A stretch of DNA of 62,014 nucleotides from Xanthobacteraceae bacterium (GCA_019752575.1 JAIELW010000021.1:1-62014); one strand, 5' to 3'. Numbered from the stretch's first letter, positions 6,709-16,543 are shown. Numbers and translations are program-made. Notes: generated by a model from the letters alone, not told the origin.

Positions 6709-8376
6709 TCACATATTCGGATAGTTCGGACCGCCGCCGCCTTCGGGCGTGACCCAGTTGATGTTCTGGTTCGGGTCCTTGATGTCGCAGGTTTTGCAGT
6801 GAACGCAGTTCTGCGCGTTGATCTGGAAACGCGGACCTGACGCCTCCTCGACCCACTCGTAAACGCCCGCCGGGCAATAGCGATTGCTCGGACCGGCATA
6901 GACATCGTGCTCCGATTTTTTCTGAAGCTCCATGTCTTTGACCTTGAGATGGATCGGCTGGTTCTCTTCGTGGTTCGTATTCGAAATAAACACCGAGCCG
7001 AGCTTGTCGAACGAAATCACGCCGTCGGGCTTCGGATAGTCGATCTTCTTATGCTTCGACGCAGGCTCGGTCGCCTCCGCGTCGGTCTTGCCGTGCGATT
7101 GCGTTCCGAAGAACGAGAATCCGAACAGCGTGTTCGTCCACATGTCGAAGCCGCCGAGCATCATGCCGATATAGAGGCCGAACTTCGACCACAGCGGCTT
7201 GACGTTGCGGACTTTCTTGAGATCCGTGCCGACCTTCGAGGCGCGCCAGCCTGCTTCGTAGCCGGTGAGTTCGTCGCGCGAACGGCCGGCGGCCAGCGCC
7301 TTCGCGGCTTCCTCCGCGGCAAAAATGCCGGTAAGCACCGCGTTGTGCGAACCCTTGATGCGCGGGACGTTCATGAAACCCGCCGCGCAGCCGACAAGCG
7401 CGCCGCCCGGAAACACGAGTTTCGGCACCGACTGGAAGCCGCCTTCGGTCAGCGCGCGTGCGCCATAAGAAAGGCGTTTGCCGCCTTCGAAGGTGCCGCG
7501 CACCGACGGATGCGTCTTGAAGCGCTGGAATTCCTCGAACGGCGCGATGTAGGGGTTCTTGTAATTGAGATGGACGACGAAGCCGACCATCACCTGCCCG
7601 TCTTCCATGTGATAGAGGAACGAGCCGCCGCCGGTAGAATTATCGAGCGGCCAGCCGAAGGAATGCTGCACAAGGCCCGGCTTGTGCTTGTCCGGCGAAA
7701 CCTTCCAGAGCTCTTTCAGGCCGATGCCGAATTTCTGCGGCTCGGAATTCTTGTTGAGGCCGAATTTCGCGATCAGTTGCTTCGAAAGCGAGCCGCGCGC
7801 GCCTTCGGCGAAGAACGTGTACTTGCCGTGCAGCTCGATGCCGCGCTCGAAATGCGAAGTCGGCTTGCCGTCGCGGCCGATGCCCTTGTCGCCGGTGGCA
7901 ACACCCTTCACCGCGCCGTTCTCGTCGAACAGCACTTCGGCGGCGGCGAAGGTCGGATAGATCTCGACGCCCAGCGCTTCCGCGCGCGAAGCCAGCCAGC
8001 GGCAAACGTTGCCGAGCGAAGTGATGTAGTTGCCGTGATTGTTCATCAAGGGCGGCATGATGAAATTCGGCACGCGGATCGCGCCTGATTTCGTCATGTA
8101 ATAGAAGCGGTCGTCCTTCACTTCGGTCTTGAACGGCGCACTGTCGTCGCTCTTCCAATCGGGAATGAGCGCATTGATGCCGACCGGATCGATCACCGCG
8201 CCCGAGAGAATATGTGCGCCGACTTCGGAGCCCTTCTCCAGTACGACGACGGTGGCTTCGGGCGAGAGCTGCTTGAGCTTGATCGCGGCAGCCAGACCAG
8301 CGGGGCCGGCGCCGACGATCACGACGTCGAATTCCATTGCCTCGCGGGCGGGGAGTTCCTGATTTTCCTCGGCCAT
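6709..8376 (-). CDS. Electron transfer flavoprotein-ubiquinone oxidoreductase
   Basis: Membrane-bound flavo-iron-sulfur enzyme that passes electrons from reduced ETF (fatty acid and amino acid dehydrogenases) to ubiquinone. The FAD dinucleotide motif VIVGAGPAGLAAA is near residue 20. The C-terminus has the four cysteines of a ferredoxin-like 4Fe-4S site: C in YCPAGVYEW, then CVHCKTC and CDIKDP. Length (555) is normal for the family. The etfAB genes are not in this window. Start ATG at 8376 gives MAEENQELP and a normal N-terminus. Confidence 0.96.
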   Translation of the reverse strand: MAEENQELPAREAMEFDVVIVGAGPAGLAAAIKLKQLSPEATVVVLEKGSEVGAHILSGAVIDPVGINALIPDWKSDDSAPFKTEVKDDRFYYMTKSGAIRVPNFIMPPLMNNHGNYITSLGNVCRWLASRAEALGVEIYPTFAAAEVLFDENGAVKGVATGDKGIGRDGKPTSHFERGIELHGKYTFFAEGARGSLSKQLIAKFGLNKNSEPQKFGIGLKELWKVSPDKHKPGLVQHSFGWPLDNSTGGGSFLYHMEDGQVMVGFVVHLNYKNPYIAPFEEFQRFKTHPSVRGTFEGGKRLSYGARALTEGGFQSVPKLVFPGGALVGCAAGFMNVPRIKGSHNAVLTGIFAAEEAAKALAAGRSRDELTGYEAGWRASKVGTDLKKVRNVKPLWSKFGLYIGMMLGGFDMWTNTLFGFSFFGTQSHGKTDAEATEPASKHKKIDYPKPDGVISFDKLGSVFISNTNHEENQPIHLKVKDMELQKKSEHDVYAGPSNRYCPAGVYEWVEEASGPRFQINAQNCVHCKTCDIKDPNQNINWVTPEGGGGPNYPNM

Positions 8377-8390
8377 CGTTTTCTCTCTTT

Positions 8391-8508
8391 ACCCTCCCCT
8401 CGACGGGGAGGGTGGCGAGCCGCGAAGCGGCGAGCCGGGTGGGGTGCGCGCTGACTACCCCCACCCGGCCGCCTATTCGGCGGCCACCCTCCCCGCAAGG
8501 GGGAGGGT
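8391..8508. repeat. Palindromic element (ACCCTCCCC...GGGGAGGGT type)
   Basis: Arms ACCCTCCCCTCGACGGGG and the complementary CCCCGCAAGGGGGAGGGT enclose GGGTGGGG / CCCCACCC and GCGGCGAGCC / GGCCGCC arms. Same family as 47620-47743. It lies between the divergent ETF-QO and uracil-DNA glycosylase genes. Confidence 0.8.
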
Positions 8509-8599
8509 TGATTGCTTCAACTTCGTTTTCCCTGTTTTTTTGAATCAATACAATGTCGAACGCATTGACGCAGCGTTCCATTGCGTTCAACTCAGAACC

Positions 8600-9394
8600 A
8601 TGTCCGAAGCCCGGCCGCACCCTGTCGATGTCCTGCGCTTCTATGCCGAAAACGGCGTAGACATTGCGCTCGATGAGGTTGCACCAAACCGGCTGGCGGA
8701 ACCGGCGGCGATCATCGAGAGCCACAAGTTCGAGGTACCCAAACGCGAAGCGCCGAAAGCGCCGCCCCGAAACATCGCCCCGCCCGCGGCGCCCGAAGCC
8801 GCGATCCGCGATGCGGGACAACTCGCTGCGAACGCGAAAACGCTCGAGGAGTTGCAAGTTGCCGTCGAAAGTTTCGAAGGCTGCGCACTGAAAGCCACCG
8901 CCATGCGAACGGTGTTCGCGGACGGCAACCCGCAGGCGCGCGTGATGTTCGTCGGCGAAGGTCCCGGCGCGGAAGAAGACCGCGAAGGACTTCCTTTCGT
9001 CGGACGCTCGGGGAAACTCTTGGACCGCATGATCGCGGCAATCGGCCTCGACCGCACCAGCGCCTACATCGGAAACATCATTCCGTGGCGGCCGCCGGGA
9101 AACCGCACGCCGACGCCGCAGGAATCCGCGATCTGTCTTCCGTTCATCAAGCGGCAGATCGAGCTTGCTAACCCCGACATTCTCGTCTGCCTCGGCGGGC
9201 CTTCGGCGACGACGCTTCTGGAACTGAGGGAAGGCATCACGCGCACGCGCGGGCGCTGGTTCGAATACGATACCGGCAAGCGCAAGATCAAAGCGATCGC
9301 CCTCTTCCACCCGGCTTATCTTCTGCGCTCGCCCGCACACAAGAAGCTGGCGTGGCAGGACTTGCTCGCGATCAAGAAGGCGTTGAACGGGTGA
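8600..9394 (+). CDS. Uracil-DNA glycosylase (family 4/5-like)
   Basis: 264 residues from the ATG at 8600. It removes uracil from DNA for base-excision repair. GEGPGAEEDREGLPFVGRSG is the uracil-binding motif A, and IIPWRPPGNRTPTPQE is the characteristic RPPGNR block; FHPAYLLRSP near the C-terminus is motif B with its His. Of the Fe-S cysteines of family 4, one (FEGCALK) and one (AICLPF) are visible, but the first of the usual CxxC pair is missing, so cluster binding is uncertain. The frame is open upstream to 8444 through the repeat element, which is not coding. Confidence 0.88.
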   Translation: MSEARPHPVDVLRFYAENGVDIALDEVAPNRLAEPAAIIESHKFEVPKREAPKAPPRNIAPPAAPEAAIRDAGQLAANAKTLEELQVAVESFEGCALKATAMRTVFADGNPQARVMFVGEGPGAEEDREGLPFVGRSGKLLDRMIAAIGLDRTSAYIGNIIPWRPPGNRTPTPQESAICLPFIKRQIELANPDILVCLGGPSATTLLELREGITRTRGRWFEYDTGKRKIKAIALFHPAYLLRSPAHKKLAWQDLLAIKKALNG

Positions 9395-9795
9395 GCGCCG
9401 AAGCTACGCAAGCGGAGAACCTTGCCGCGGTGAAGCGCTATTGCGACGCGTGGCGCTCGGGAAATTTTGCCGCGCTGCGCGACTGCTATCACGACGAGTT
9501 CTCGCTCCACTATGGCGGCAACAATCCTTTCACCGGCGTCCATCAAGGCAAAGCGCGCTCGCTTGAAGTGCTGGCAAAGGTAAGCGTTCTCACAAAGCGC
9601 AAGCTCCTTGAAATCGTCGACTACATGGCAGGGCCGGAACGCGCGACCGTAATCGTCCGTGAGTCGTTCGAACGCGGCACCGAGCGGGTCGAACTGGAAC
9701 GCGTGCTCCTTTACACCGTAAAGGACGGCAAGCTGCATCACTGCTGGCTGTTCGACACCGATCAGAAAACCGTCGATCGCTTTTTCAGCGCCTGA
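9391..9795 (+). CDS. SnoaL-like / NTF2-like protein
   Basis: About 134 residues from a GTG at 9391 that overlaps the stop of the uracil-DNA glycosylase by 4 bases (GTGA), so the two are probably translationally coupled. ENLAAVKRYCDAWRSGNFAAL followed by YHDEFSLHYGG-NNPFTGVHQG and HHCWLFDTDQKTVDRFF is the SnoaL/ketosteroid-isomerase-like pattern. The substrate is unknown. Confidence 0.8.
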   Translation: MSAEATQAENLAAVKRYCDAWRSGNFAALRDCYHDEFSLHYGGNNPFTGVHQGKARSLEVLAKVSVLTKRKLLEIVDYMAGPERATVIVRESFERGTERVELERVLLYTVKDGKLHHCWLFDTDQKTVDRFFSA

Positions 9796-9811
9796 AGAGC
9801 TAAACGGAAAC

Positions 9812-9843
9812 AAAAAACGGCGGCCTCCTTACGGAAGCCGCCG
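9812..9843 (-). terminator. Intrinsic terminator on the minus strand
   Basis: An imperfect 11-bp stem CGGCGGCCTCC (9818-9828) / GGAAGCCGCCG (9833-9843) is followed on the minus strand by TTTTTTG (9817-9811). It would end transcripts of the NCS2 permease that read through the palindrome at 9853-9967. On the plus strand there is no T tract. Confidence 0.65.
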
Positions 9844-9852
9844 GACTAAATC

Positions 9853-9967
9853 TGTCATTCCGGGGCGCGAACGAAGTGAGCGAACCCGGAATCCAGGGGC
9901 CACAAGTAGAAGCTTTTATATTTCGCCCTGGATTCCGGATCGCCGCTTCGCGGCGTCCGGAATGACA
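9853..9967. repeat. Palindromic element (TGTCATTCCGGGG...CCGGAATGACA type)
   Basis: Outer arms TGTCATTCCGG / CCGGAATGACA, inner arms GGAATCCAGGG / CCCTGGATTCC. Nearly the same as 56689-56802. It lies between convergent genes. Confidence 0.85.
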
Positions 9968-9987
9968 GAGAGGGCATTCTTGCGCGA

Positions 9988-11361
9988 TCAGGTAAACGCG
10001 AACTTGAGTGCAAACAGGATTGCGAGCACGAAGATCGCAGGCGTCACGTCCCGCTCCTTGCCGGCGAAGATCTTGATCAGTACGTAAGTGATGAAGCCGA
10101 GGCCGATGCCGGTTGCGATCGAATAAGTAAGCGGCATCGATACCGCGCAGACGATGGCCGGCGCGTATTCGGTGATGTCATCCCAGCTCATTTCCGCAAG
10201 CCCGCGCGCCATGATCGCCGCAACGAAGAGCAATGCGGCAGCCGACGCATAGGCCGGGATCGAGGCGGCCAAGGGCGAGAAGAACAGCGCCAAGAGGAAC
10301 AGGATCGAGACGACGACCGCGGTGAGACCCGTGCGGCCGCCGGCGGCCACGCCCGCGCTCGACTCGATATAGCTCGTGGTGGTCGAAGTGCCGACCGCCG
10401 AGCCGAACATCGCAGCGAAACTGTCGGAGATCAGCGCCTGTTTCATGCGCGGGAGATTGCCCTTCTTGTCGAGCAAGCCCGAGCGGTGTGTCACGCCGAT
10501 CAGCGTGCCCGCATTATCGAACACGTCGATCAAAAACAGCGTCAGCACAACGACGATGAAGCTGAATTCGAACGTGCGCGACCAGTCGAACTTGAGCAAG
10601 GTCGGCTCGATCGACGGCGGCATCGAGACGATACCGCCATAGGTCGTGAGACCGAGCGGAATGCCGATCGCGGCAACAATCAACATGCCGAAGATCGTGG
10701 CGCCGGGGATCTTCCGGTAGTTGAGCGCGGCGATCAGGATAAAGCCTAGGATCGCCAAGAGCGCGGGCCAAGCGGTCGCAAGACGCGGATCGAGCTTGCC
10801 GAGCGTCACCAGCGTCGCCGGGTGATCGACCACGACGCCGGAATTTTCGAGCGCGATGATCGCGAGGAACAGGCCGACGCCCGCCGAGATCGCGAGCTTC
10901 AGGTTCATCGGAATCGCGTTGATGATGTATTCGCGGAGTTTGAACACGGACACGAGGAAGAACAGCACGCCGGACAGAAACACCGCCCACAGCGCCTGCT
11001 GCCATGTGTATTTGTAGGTCAGCACGATGGTGAAGGCGAAAAACGCGTTCAGTCCCATGCCGGGCGCGAGCGCAATCGGATATTTGGCGTACAAGCCCAT
11101 GACCGCGGTTGCGACCGCCGCCGCAAGACAGGTCGCGACGAAGACCGAGCCCTGCGGCATTCCCGCTTTGGCGAGAATCTGCGGGTTCACGACGATGATG
11201 TAGGCCATCGTGAGAAACGTCGTGAAGCCCGCGATGATCTCGGTGCGGATGGTCGAACCGTTCGCGCCGATGCCGAAATAGCTGTCGAGCCAATTCTCGA
11301 AACCGGAAGGTTTCGTGCGCGGCGAAGCCTTCGCTCTTACCGCTTTCTTTGCCTTTGCCAT
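9988..11361 (-). CDS. NCS2 family purine permease (AdeP/PbuG-like)
   Basis: 457 residues, about 12 to 14 membrane helices. Inner-membrane proton symporter of the AzgA-type branch of NCS2, probably for adenine or guanine/hypoxanthine. Branch motifs are visible: FGI...IRTEIIAGFTTFLTMAYIIVVNP, LAPGMGLNAFFAF, and SAVGTSTTTSYIESSAGVAAGGRTGLTAV, which holds the substrate-site TSTTTSYIES. A basic N-terminal tail (KAKKAVRAKASPRTK) precedes the core. The purine specificity is inferred from the branch. It has no purine-riboswitch-like leader that I can see. Confidence 0.9.
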   Translation of the reverse strand: MAKAKKAVRAKASPRTKPSGFENWLDSYFGIGANGSTIRTEIIAGFTTFLTMAYIIVVNPQILAKAGMPQGSVFVATCLAAAVATAVMGLYAKYPIALAPGMGLNAFFAFTIVLTYKYTWQQALWAVFLSGVLFFLVSVFKLREYIINAIPMNLKLAISAGVGLFLAIIALENSGVVVDHPATLVTLGKLDPRLATAWPALLAILGFILIAALNYRKIPGATIFGMLIVAAIGIPLGLTTYGGIVSMPPSIEPTLLKFDWSRTFEFSFIVVVLTLFLIDVFDNAGTLIGVTHRSGLLDKKGNLPRMKQALISDSFAAMFGSAVGTSTTTSYIESSAGVAAGGRTGLTAVVVSILFLLALFFSPLAASIPAYASAAALLFVAAIMARGLAEMSWDDITEYAPAIVCAVSMPLTYSIATGIGLGFITYVLIKIFAGKERDVTPAIFVLAILFALKFAFT

Positions 11362-11584
11362 GAATGCCCCCTCGTAGAATCCGGAACGAATCCGGACACG
11401 CTGTTGTTGAGAATAACCCTTCGTAGAATGGACGACTCTGCGCGGGGCGACTTGTCCACCGCCCGGATTCTGCGTCCCGCATTGCGGCGCCGAAATAAAA
11501 AGCGCTTAGGCCGCAGAGACATGACAGCAGCCCAAGGCTAGAATGCCTACAACATAGTCAGCAATCGACCGCGGGGCTTCGCTC

Positions 11585-12958
11585 ATGGACATCGATCCGC
11601 TGCTGCTTGCGCGAATCCAGTTCGCCTTCACGATCACGTTTCACATCATCTTCCCGACCTTCACGATCGGCTTGTCGGCCTATATCGCGACGCTAGAAGT
11701 GATGTGGCTCTATTCGGGCCGCGAGCATTATCACCGGCTCGCGCGCTTCTGGACCAAGATCTTCGCGGTCTCGTTTGCGATGGGCGTGGTCTCCGGCATC
11801 GTGCTCTCCTATCAGTTCGGCACGAACTGGAGCCGCTTCTCGGAATTCGCCGGCAACGTGATCGGCCCCCTGATGGGCTACGAGGTGCTGACCGCGTTTT
11901 TCTTGGAAGCGACCTTCCTCGGCATCATGCTGTTCGGCTGGGACCGAGTGCCGAAGCCACTGCATGTTTTCTCGTGCATCGCAGTCGCCGCGGGCACGCT
12001 GATGTCGGCGTTCTGGATTCTCGCGGCGAATAGCTGGATGCACACGCCGCAGGGCCACGCGATTCAGAACGGCATCGCGGTGCCGGTGGACTGGCTCGCG
12101 ATCATCTTCAATCCGAGCTTCCCCTATCGCCTCGCGCATATGACGACGGCGGCCTATCTCACGACTTCGTTCGTCGTGCTTGCGGTCGGCGCGCGCTATC
12201 TGATCGCGAACAAGTTTCCCGACGAAGCCAAGACGATGCTGCGCATGGGTATCGGCTTCGCGGCGATCGTCGCGCCCTTGCAGCTGTTCATCGGCGACCA
12301 GCACGGACTGAACACGCTGAAGCACCAGCCGATCAAGGTCGCGGCGATGGAAGCGCATTGGGATGGCGCGAAACCCGGCGCGCTCGTGCTGTTCGCGTGG
12401 CCGGACGAGAAGAACGAACGCAATCTGTTCGAGATTTCGATTCCCTACGGCGCCTCGCTCATTCTCACGCACTCGGCCACCGGATTGTTTCCGGGGCTGA
12501 AAAGCGTGCCGCCGTCGGAGCGGCCGCCGGTGAAGAACGTGTTCTTTTCGTTCCGGATCATGGTCGGCATCGGCCTGTTCATGATCGCGTCGTCGATCTT
12601 CGGCGTCTGGCTCTGGTGGCGGAGAAAATTATTCGACGCGCGCTGGTATCTATTTCCGATGCAGCACACCTGGTCGTTCGGCTTCATCGCGGTCATTGCC
12701 GGATGGATGGTGACGGAGCAAGGACGCCAGCCGTGGCTCGTGCACGGCCTGATGCGAACCGCGGATGGAATCTCGCCGGTTGCGGGCAGCCTCATGCTCT
12801 CGACCCTCGTTCTTTACGTCGTGATCTATTCCATCGTGTTCTCGATGGGCGTCTATTACATCAATCGTCTGATCGTGAAGGGGCCGGGTGCGAAAGAGCT
12901 TGCGCCGAAATCCGGCCTGCCGAACCGGCCGCTCGCAGCAGGCGTGGGCGAACAATGA
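11585..12958 (+). CDS. cydA: Cytochrome bd-type ubiquinol oxidase subunit I
   Basis: Quinol oxidase subunit binding hemes b558, b595 and d, reducing O2 to water in the inner membrane. The heme-ligand His is in ITFHIIFPT (residue 19-20), and the two glutamates of the proton/heme site are in YEVLTAFFLEATF (about 99 and 107). The quinol-site pattern HQPIKVAAMEAHW carries the conserved Lys and Glu. The Q loop is short, as in the cyanide-insensitive (CIO) type. Followed 33 bases later by cydB. No cydX or cydDC is seen nearby, and no FNR-type box was found upstream. Confidence 0.95.
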   Translation: MDIDPLLLARIQFAFTITFHIIFPTFTIGLSAYIATLEVMWLYSGREHYHRLARFWTKIFAVSFAMGVVSGIVLSYQFGTNWSRFSEFAGNVIGPLMGYEVLTAFFLEATFLGIMLFGWDRVPKPLHVFSCIAVAAGTLMSAFWILAANSWMHTPQGHAIQNGIAVPVDWLAIIFNPSFPYRLAHMTTAAYLTTSFVVLAVGARYLIANKFPDEAKTMLRMGIGFAAIVAPLQLFIGDQHGLNTLKHQPIKVAAMEAHWDGAKPGALVLFAWPDEKNERNLFEISIPYGASLILTHSATGLFPGLKSVPPSERPPVKNVFFSFRIMVGIGLFMIASSIFGVWLWWRRKLFDARWYLFPMQHTWSFGFIAVIAGWMVTEQGRQPWLVHGLMRTADGISPVAGSLMLSTLVLYVVIYSIVFSMGVYYINRLIVKGPGAKELAPKSGLPNRPLAAGVGEQ

Positions 12959-12991
12959 GTGTCGCTTTCATACATAGTGGAGGCAAATGAC

Positions 12992-13996
12992 ATGGAATGG
13001 TATCTCCCGCTCATCTGGGCGCTCGTGATCGGATTTGCGGTCGCGATGTATGTCGTGCTCGACGGCTTCGATCTCGGCATCGGAATCCTGTTCCCGTTCG
13101 CGAAAGAAGAAGCCGAGCGCGACCAGATGATGAATACGGTTGCGCCGTTCTGGGACGGCAACGAAACCTGGCTGGTGCTCGGCGGCGCAGGATTGCTCGT
13201 CGCGTTCCCGGTCGCTTACGCGATCCTGATGCCGGCGTTCTACTTGCCGGTGACGTTGATGCTGCTCGGATTAGTTCTGCGCGGCGTGTCGTTCGAATTT
13301 CGCTGGATTGCGAAGACCAGCAAGTATTTCTGGAATTTCGCCTTTGCCGGAGGCTCGACCGTCGCCGCGTTCATGCAGGGCGTCATCGTCGGCGGCATGG
13401 TGAGCGGCGTGAAGGTTCAGGGTACGCAGTACGCGGGCGGAGGTTTCGACTGGCTGACGCCGTTCAATCTGATGTGCGGGCTTGCGATGATCGCCGGCTA
13501 TGCGCTGCTTGGCGCAACATGGCTGATGATGAAGACCGAGGGCGAAGTCGCGAAGCACGCGCGCAGGCAGGCGACGATCGCGCTTTATGCCGTGCTCTTT
13601 TTCATGGCGGTGGTTTCGTTGTGGACGCCGCTCGCGCATCCGCGCATCGCGGAGCGCTGGTTTACGCTTCCGAATTTCCTGTTCTTCTGGCCGGTGCCGT
13701 TCGTGACCGCCGTGATCTCGGTGCTGTGCTGGCACTGGCTGCGCAAGGGCAACGACACGATGCCGTTTTTTTGCGCGATCGCACTCTTCTTCATGGGCTA
13801 TTCGGGGCTGGTGATTTCCAACTTCCCCTATCTCGTGCCGCCCGTGCTGACTGTCTGGCAGACCGCCGCGGTGCCGGCGAGCCAGCTATTCGCGCTGATG
13901 GGAACGCTGTTCATGTTTCCCATTCTCATCGGCTACACGGTCTTCATCTACTGGATCTTTCGCGGGAAAATCCGCGAAGGCGAAGGCTATCACTAG
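12992..13996 (+). CDS. cydB: Cytochrome bd-type ubiquinol oxidase subunit II
   Basis: 334 residues with about eight helices. The N-terminal ALVIGFAVAMYVVLDGFDLGIGIL and the NTVAPFWDGNETWLVLGG block are the CydB signature. Start chosen at the ATG at 12992 because GTGGAGG (12977-12983) is 8 bases upstream; the frame is open to a GTG at 12959, which lacks such a site. It forms the heterodimer with CydA immediately upstream. Confidence 0.95.
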   Translation: MEWYLPLIWALVIGFAVAMYVVLDGFDLGIGILFPFAKEEAERDQMMNTVAPFWDGNETWLVLGGAGLLVAFPVAYAILMPAFYLPVTLMLLGLVLRGVSFEFRWIAKTSKYFWNFAFAGGSTVAAFMQGVIVGGMVSGVKVQGTQYAGGGFDWLTPFNLMCGLAMIAGYALLGATWLMMKTEGEVAKHARRQATIALYAVLFFMAVVSLWTPLAHPRIAERWFTLPNFLFFWPVPFVTAVISVLCWHWLRKGNDTMPFFCAIALFFMGYSGLVISNFPYLVPPVLTVWQTAAVPASQLFALMGTLFMFPILIGYTVFIYWIFRGKIREGEGYH

Positions 13997-14169
13997 GTTT
14001 GATTTGTTGCGTTTCGCGCCGCAGCGGGAACTCACTTGAAGCGAGAAGTAAAGCTTTGCGAACGAGCGCTTCAAAAAACGATTCAAGAAAAAATCGAGTC
14101 TTTTCAAGCCGCTGAATAGCGCTGCTGAAATCCCGATTCCGGGCCATTACTTAAAGTATCGATTCCGCG

Positions 14170-15705
14170 CTACTGCGACGGAACAATCGCCCAGCCGAGC
14201 CGCACCGGGTCGCCGCCGCCTCTCGCCCACGGCAAACGCAACGGCGCTTCCGCAACGAAGGCCGGAAGACGCGCGAGATATTCCGCAGGCGGCGCACCGT
14301 CCGCTCCCCGAATTTCCCAAAACACCACACCGCCCTTCTTCTTGAACTCCGCATCGTCGATCCATGGCGAAAGCGTTTTGTCCGCATCGACGAATAGCTG
14401 CGGCCGATCCGCGCTCAGCACCGCGAGCTGCGCGCCGTGCACGCGCTCGCCGATCACGAATTCGAGCGGGCGGCCCGTGCGCGTGTGATAGATGTCGGTC
14501 AAGGTTCTTGCCGCCGCGCTCGCGGGCCAGTTCGCCGCGCGGTTCTCGCTGACCCATCCCGGCGTGAAGCTGAAAAACAGAAGCATCCCTGGCGGCACGA
14601 TCAGGAAGATCAGCGCGATACCGCCGACGAGCATTTGGCGGCGCACGATCAGCCGCTCGCCAGCCATCAAGACAGCGGCAAGCCCGCCCAGCATGAGAAG
14701 CGGGGAGAGAAATTGCAGCCGCACCTCCCGGCCGAATAGGTAGACCGAAAGCAGCGCGACGATTACGGGAAGGATTGCCAGCACAAGCACGCTTCGCTGC
14801 GGGAACGGCGTCACCGGCTTGCGAACGAACACGGGCGCGTTCTCTTTCGTTTTTGCCGCATAGGCGGCCGCGAGAAACAACAGCAGCGCTAGTCCGAAGT
14901 GGCCCGCCAGCGCCGAAAACAGAAGCCGCACCGGCGAGAGCGCTTCTCCGGCAACAATACCCGCGCCGTGCCCGGCGAATAAATTGCTCCAGCCGTGCTG
15001 CGCGAGCCAGATGAAGCGCGGACCGGCGATAAAAAGAAAAACGAAAATTGCGAGCGCGATACAAAGCACCGCATCCCGCCGCATCAACGCCGCTCGTGCG
15101 TGTTCACTAAGTAATGTAACGGCGACGATAGCGAACAGGAACGCAAGTGCTTGCGGTCCCGCGTATAGCATCACCCCGAGAATGACCCCGAGCGCGATCC
15201 ATGCGTTCGGCTTTCCTTCGCCCGCCGCAAGCCACCATGAGAGAATTGCCGCTGCCGCGAGCGGCATCTGCAACAATTCTCCGGTCAGAGAACTTCCGGG
15301 AAATGCGACCGGAAAAACGCTGACCATCAGGAGAATTGCAATCGCGCCGTGCCGGTCGCCGGCGATACGGCGCGCGAACAGAAACACAATCCAGCCGGCG
15401 CTCGCCACGCAAAACGCGGATGCGAGCCGCACGGCGAACAAGGAATTCGTTACGCGTTGGATCGCCGCGGAGACCCAGGCGGCAAGCGGCGGCAGCTCCA
15501 GATAGCCCGCGAACCATTCGCGGCCGAGCGCGATTGCGACCGCCATCTGCGGCGGCGGCGAAGGTTCCGCGAAATGCGTGGCGATGGCCCAGAAGAGTGC
15601 ATGCGCGATCAAGCCGATCGCGAGGAACGCAGCGGGGGCCGCGCGCAGACCTTCCACGAAAACCGAGGCTTCGAGCGGTCCGGCCGCTTCGCGGAAAATC
15701 GGCAT
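14170..15705 (-). CDS. Glycosyltransferase family 39 (ArnT/PMT-like) membrane protein
   Basis: 511 residues from the ATG at 15705, with a large periplasmic first loop and about 10 to 12 helices, ending in a soluble C-terminal domain. FAEPSPPPQMAVAIAL followed by YLELPPLAAW resembles the first loop of polyprenyl-phosphate-sugar transferases (GT-C fold), where acidic residues are catalytic. The acceptor could be lipid A or another surface glycan and cannot be told from sequence. Its ATG overlaps the RNase HII stop (TGATG), so the genes are probably co-translated. An upstream in-frame ATG at 15828 lies within rnhB and was rejected. Confidence 0.8.
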   Translation of the reverse strand: MPIFREAAGPLEASVFVEGLRAAPAAFLAIGLIAHALFWAIATHFAEPSPPPQMAVAIALGREWFAGYLELPPLAAWVSAAIQRVTNSLFAVRLASAFCVASAGWIVFLFARRIAGDRHGAIAILLMVSVFPVAFPGSSLTGELLQMPLAAAAILSWWLAAGEGKPNAWIALGVILGVMLYAGPQALAFLFAIVAVTLLSEHARAALMRRDAVLCIALAIFVFLFIAGPRFIWLAQHGWSNLFAGHGAGIVAGEALSPVRLLFSALAGHFGLALLLFLAAAYAAKTKENAPVFVRKPVTPFPQRSVLVLAILPVIVALLSVYLFGREVRLQFLSPLLMLGGLAAVLMAGERLIVRRQMLVGGIALIFLIVPPGMLLFFSFTPGWVSENRAANWPASAAARTLTDIYHTRTGRPLEFVIGERVHGAQLAVLSADRPQLFVDADKTLSPWIDDAEFKKKGGVVFWEIRGADGAPPAEYLARLPAFVAEAPLRLPWARGGGDPVRLGWAIVPSQ

Positions 15706-16421
15706 CAAAGATCGGCGTTGACAACGGCCGCTTCGGGAGAAAGCGGCGCGCCGTTCAGACAATCGCGCACGGGAGCGAAAGAATTGCGGTGATGCACGGT
15801 CGGTCCGTGCGCGCGCAGCCGTTCCCAATGCAGGCTGGTGCTGTAGCCTTTATGTTTTTCAAATCCGTATTCCGGATGGGCGAGGCCGAGTTGCATCATC
15901 AACCGGTCGCGCGTGACTTTCGCAACGATGGAAGCGGCGGCGATGGAAGCGACGATGCCGTCGCCGCCGATCACGGCCTTGACCTCGCATTGCAGGGGCA
16001 AGCTGTCGCGGCCATCGACGAAGACGAGTTGCGGGATGCGCGGCAGCGCGCAGACCGCCTGCGCGAGTGCCCAGAGGCTCGCGCGCAAAACGTTGTCGCG
16101 ATCGATGCGCGCGGGCGGCGCAATCGTGATCGCGACTTCGGAAGTCGCGCATATCTTGTCGAACAGAACGGCACGCTCTTCCGGCTCCAACATCTTGGAG
16201 TCGTCGAGGCCTTTCGGAATGCGCATGGGATCGAGGATCACAGCCGCCGCGACCACGGGACCCGCAAGCGGACCCCTGCCCGCTTCGTCGCAACCGGCAA
16301 CGGGCGCGAAGCCCTTGCGCATTGCATTGGCTTCGCGGGCGAAGGTCGGGCCACGGCGCGCGGGAATCATGACAGGAACTTTGCGGACGTTCGACGGTTC
16401 GGGTGCACGGAACCATGCCAT
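15705..16421 (-). CDS. rnhB: Ribonuclease HII
   Basis: Cleaves the RNA strand of RNA-DNA hybrids and single ribonucleotides in [18 protein letters not shown] carries the conserved Asp-Glu pair, LVFVDG the third acid, and [14 protein letters not shown] the helix with the following metal-site acid. [15 protein letters not shown] is the family C-terminal block. The start is uncertain: ATG at 16421 ([10 protein letters not shown]) or at 16370 (MIPARRGPT); both give an N-terminal extension before the catalytic core. Coupled to the downstream GT39 gene. Confidence 0.93.
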   Translation of the reverse strand: MAWFRAPEPSNVRKVPVMIPARRGPTFAREANAMRKGFAPVAGCDEAGRGPLAGPVVAAAVILDPMRIPKGLDDSKMLEPEERAVLFDKICATSEVAITIAPPARIDRDNVLRASLWALAQAVCALPRIPQLVFVDGRDSLPLQCEVKAVIGGDGIVASIAAASIVAKVTRDRLMMQLGLAHPEYGFEKHKGYSTSLHWERLRAHGPTVHHRNSFAPVRDCLNGAPLSPEAAVVNADL

Positions 16422-16543
16422 GCGAACCCGGCCTCTTCTACTTATAAGAGCCGACATTTGCGGCAAACTCACAGGTCGGCCACAATCGCGCTAACAGATG
16501 GCGGCAACGGCGGGCCCTGAACCCGCGGCTGGAGGCAAAGAAG

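Noticed and set aside
6907-8088. Plus-strand frame of 393 codons, and 7640-9340 on the minus strand
   Set aside because: Both are shadows of ETF-QO and neighbouring genes; the composition is that of reverse or shifted GC-rich codons.
8575-8588. GTTC-CATTGC-GTTC before the uracil-DNA glycosylase start
   Set aside because: The spacer is 6, not 7, so it does not fit the alphaproteobacterial LexA box.
11362-11584. FNR/anaerobox in front of cydA
   Set aside because: No TTGAT-N4-ATCAA palindrome could be seen.
14036-14076. TTGAAGCG...CGCTTCAA hairpin after cydB as terminator
   Set aside because: The loop is long and the following A-run gives no T tract on the plus strand.
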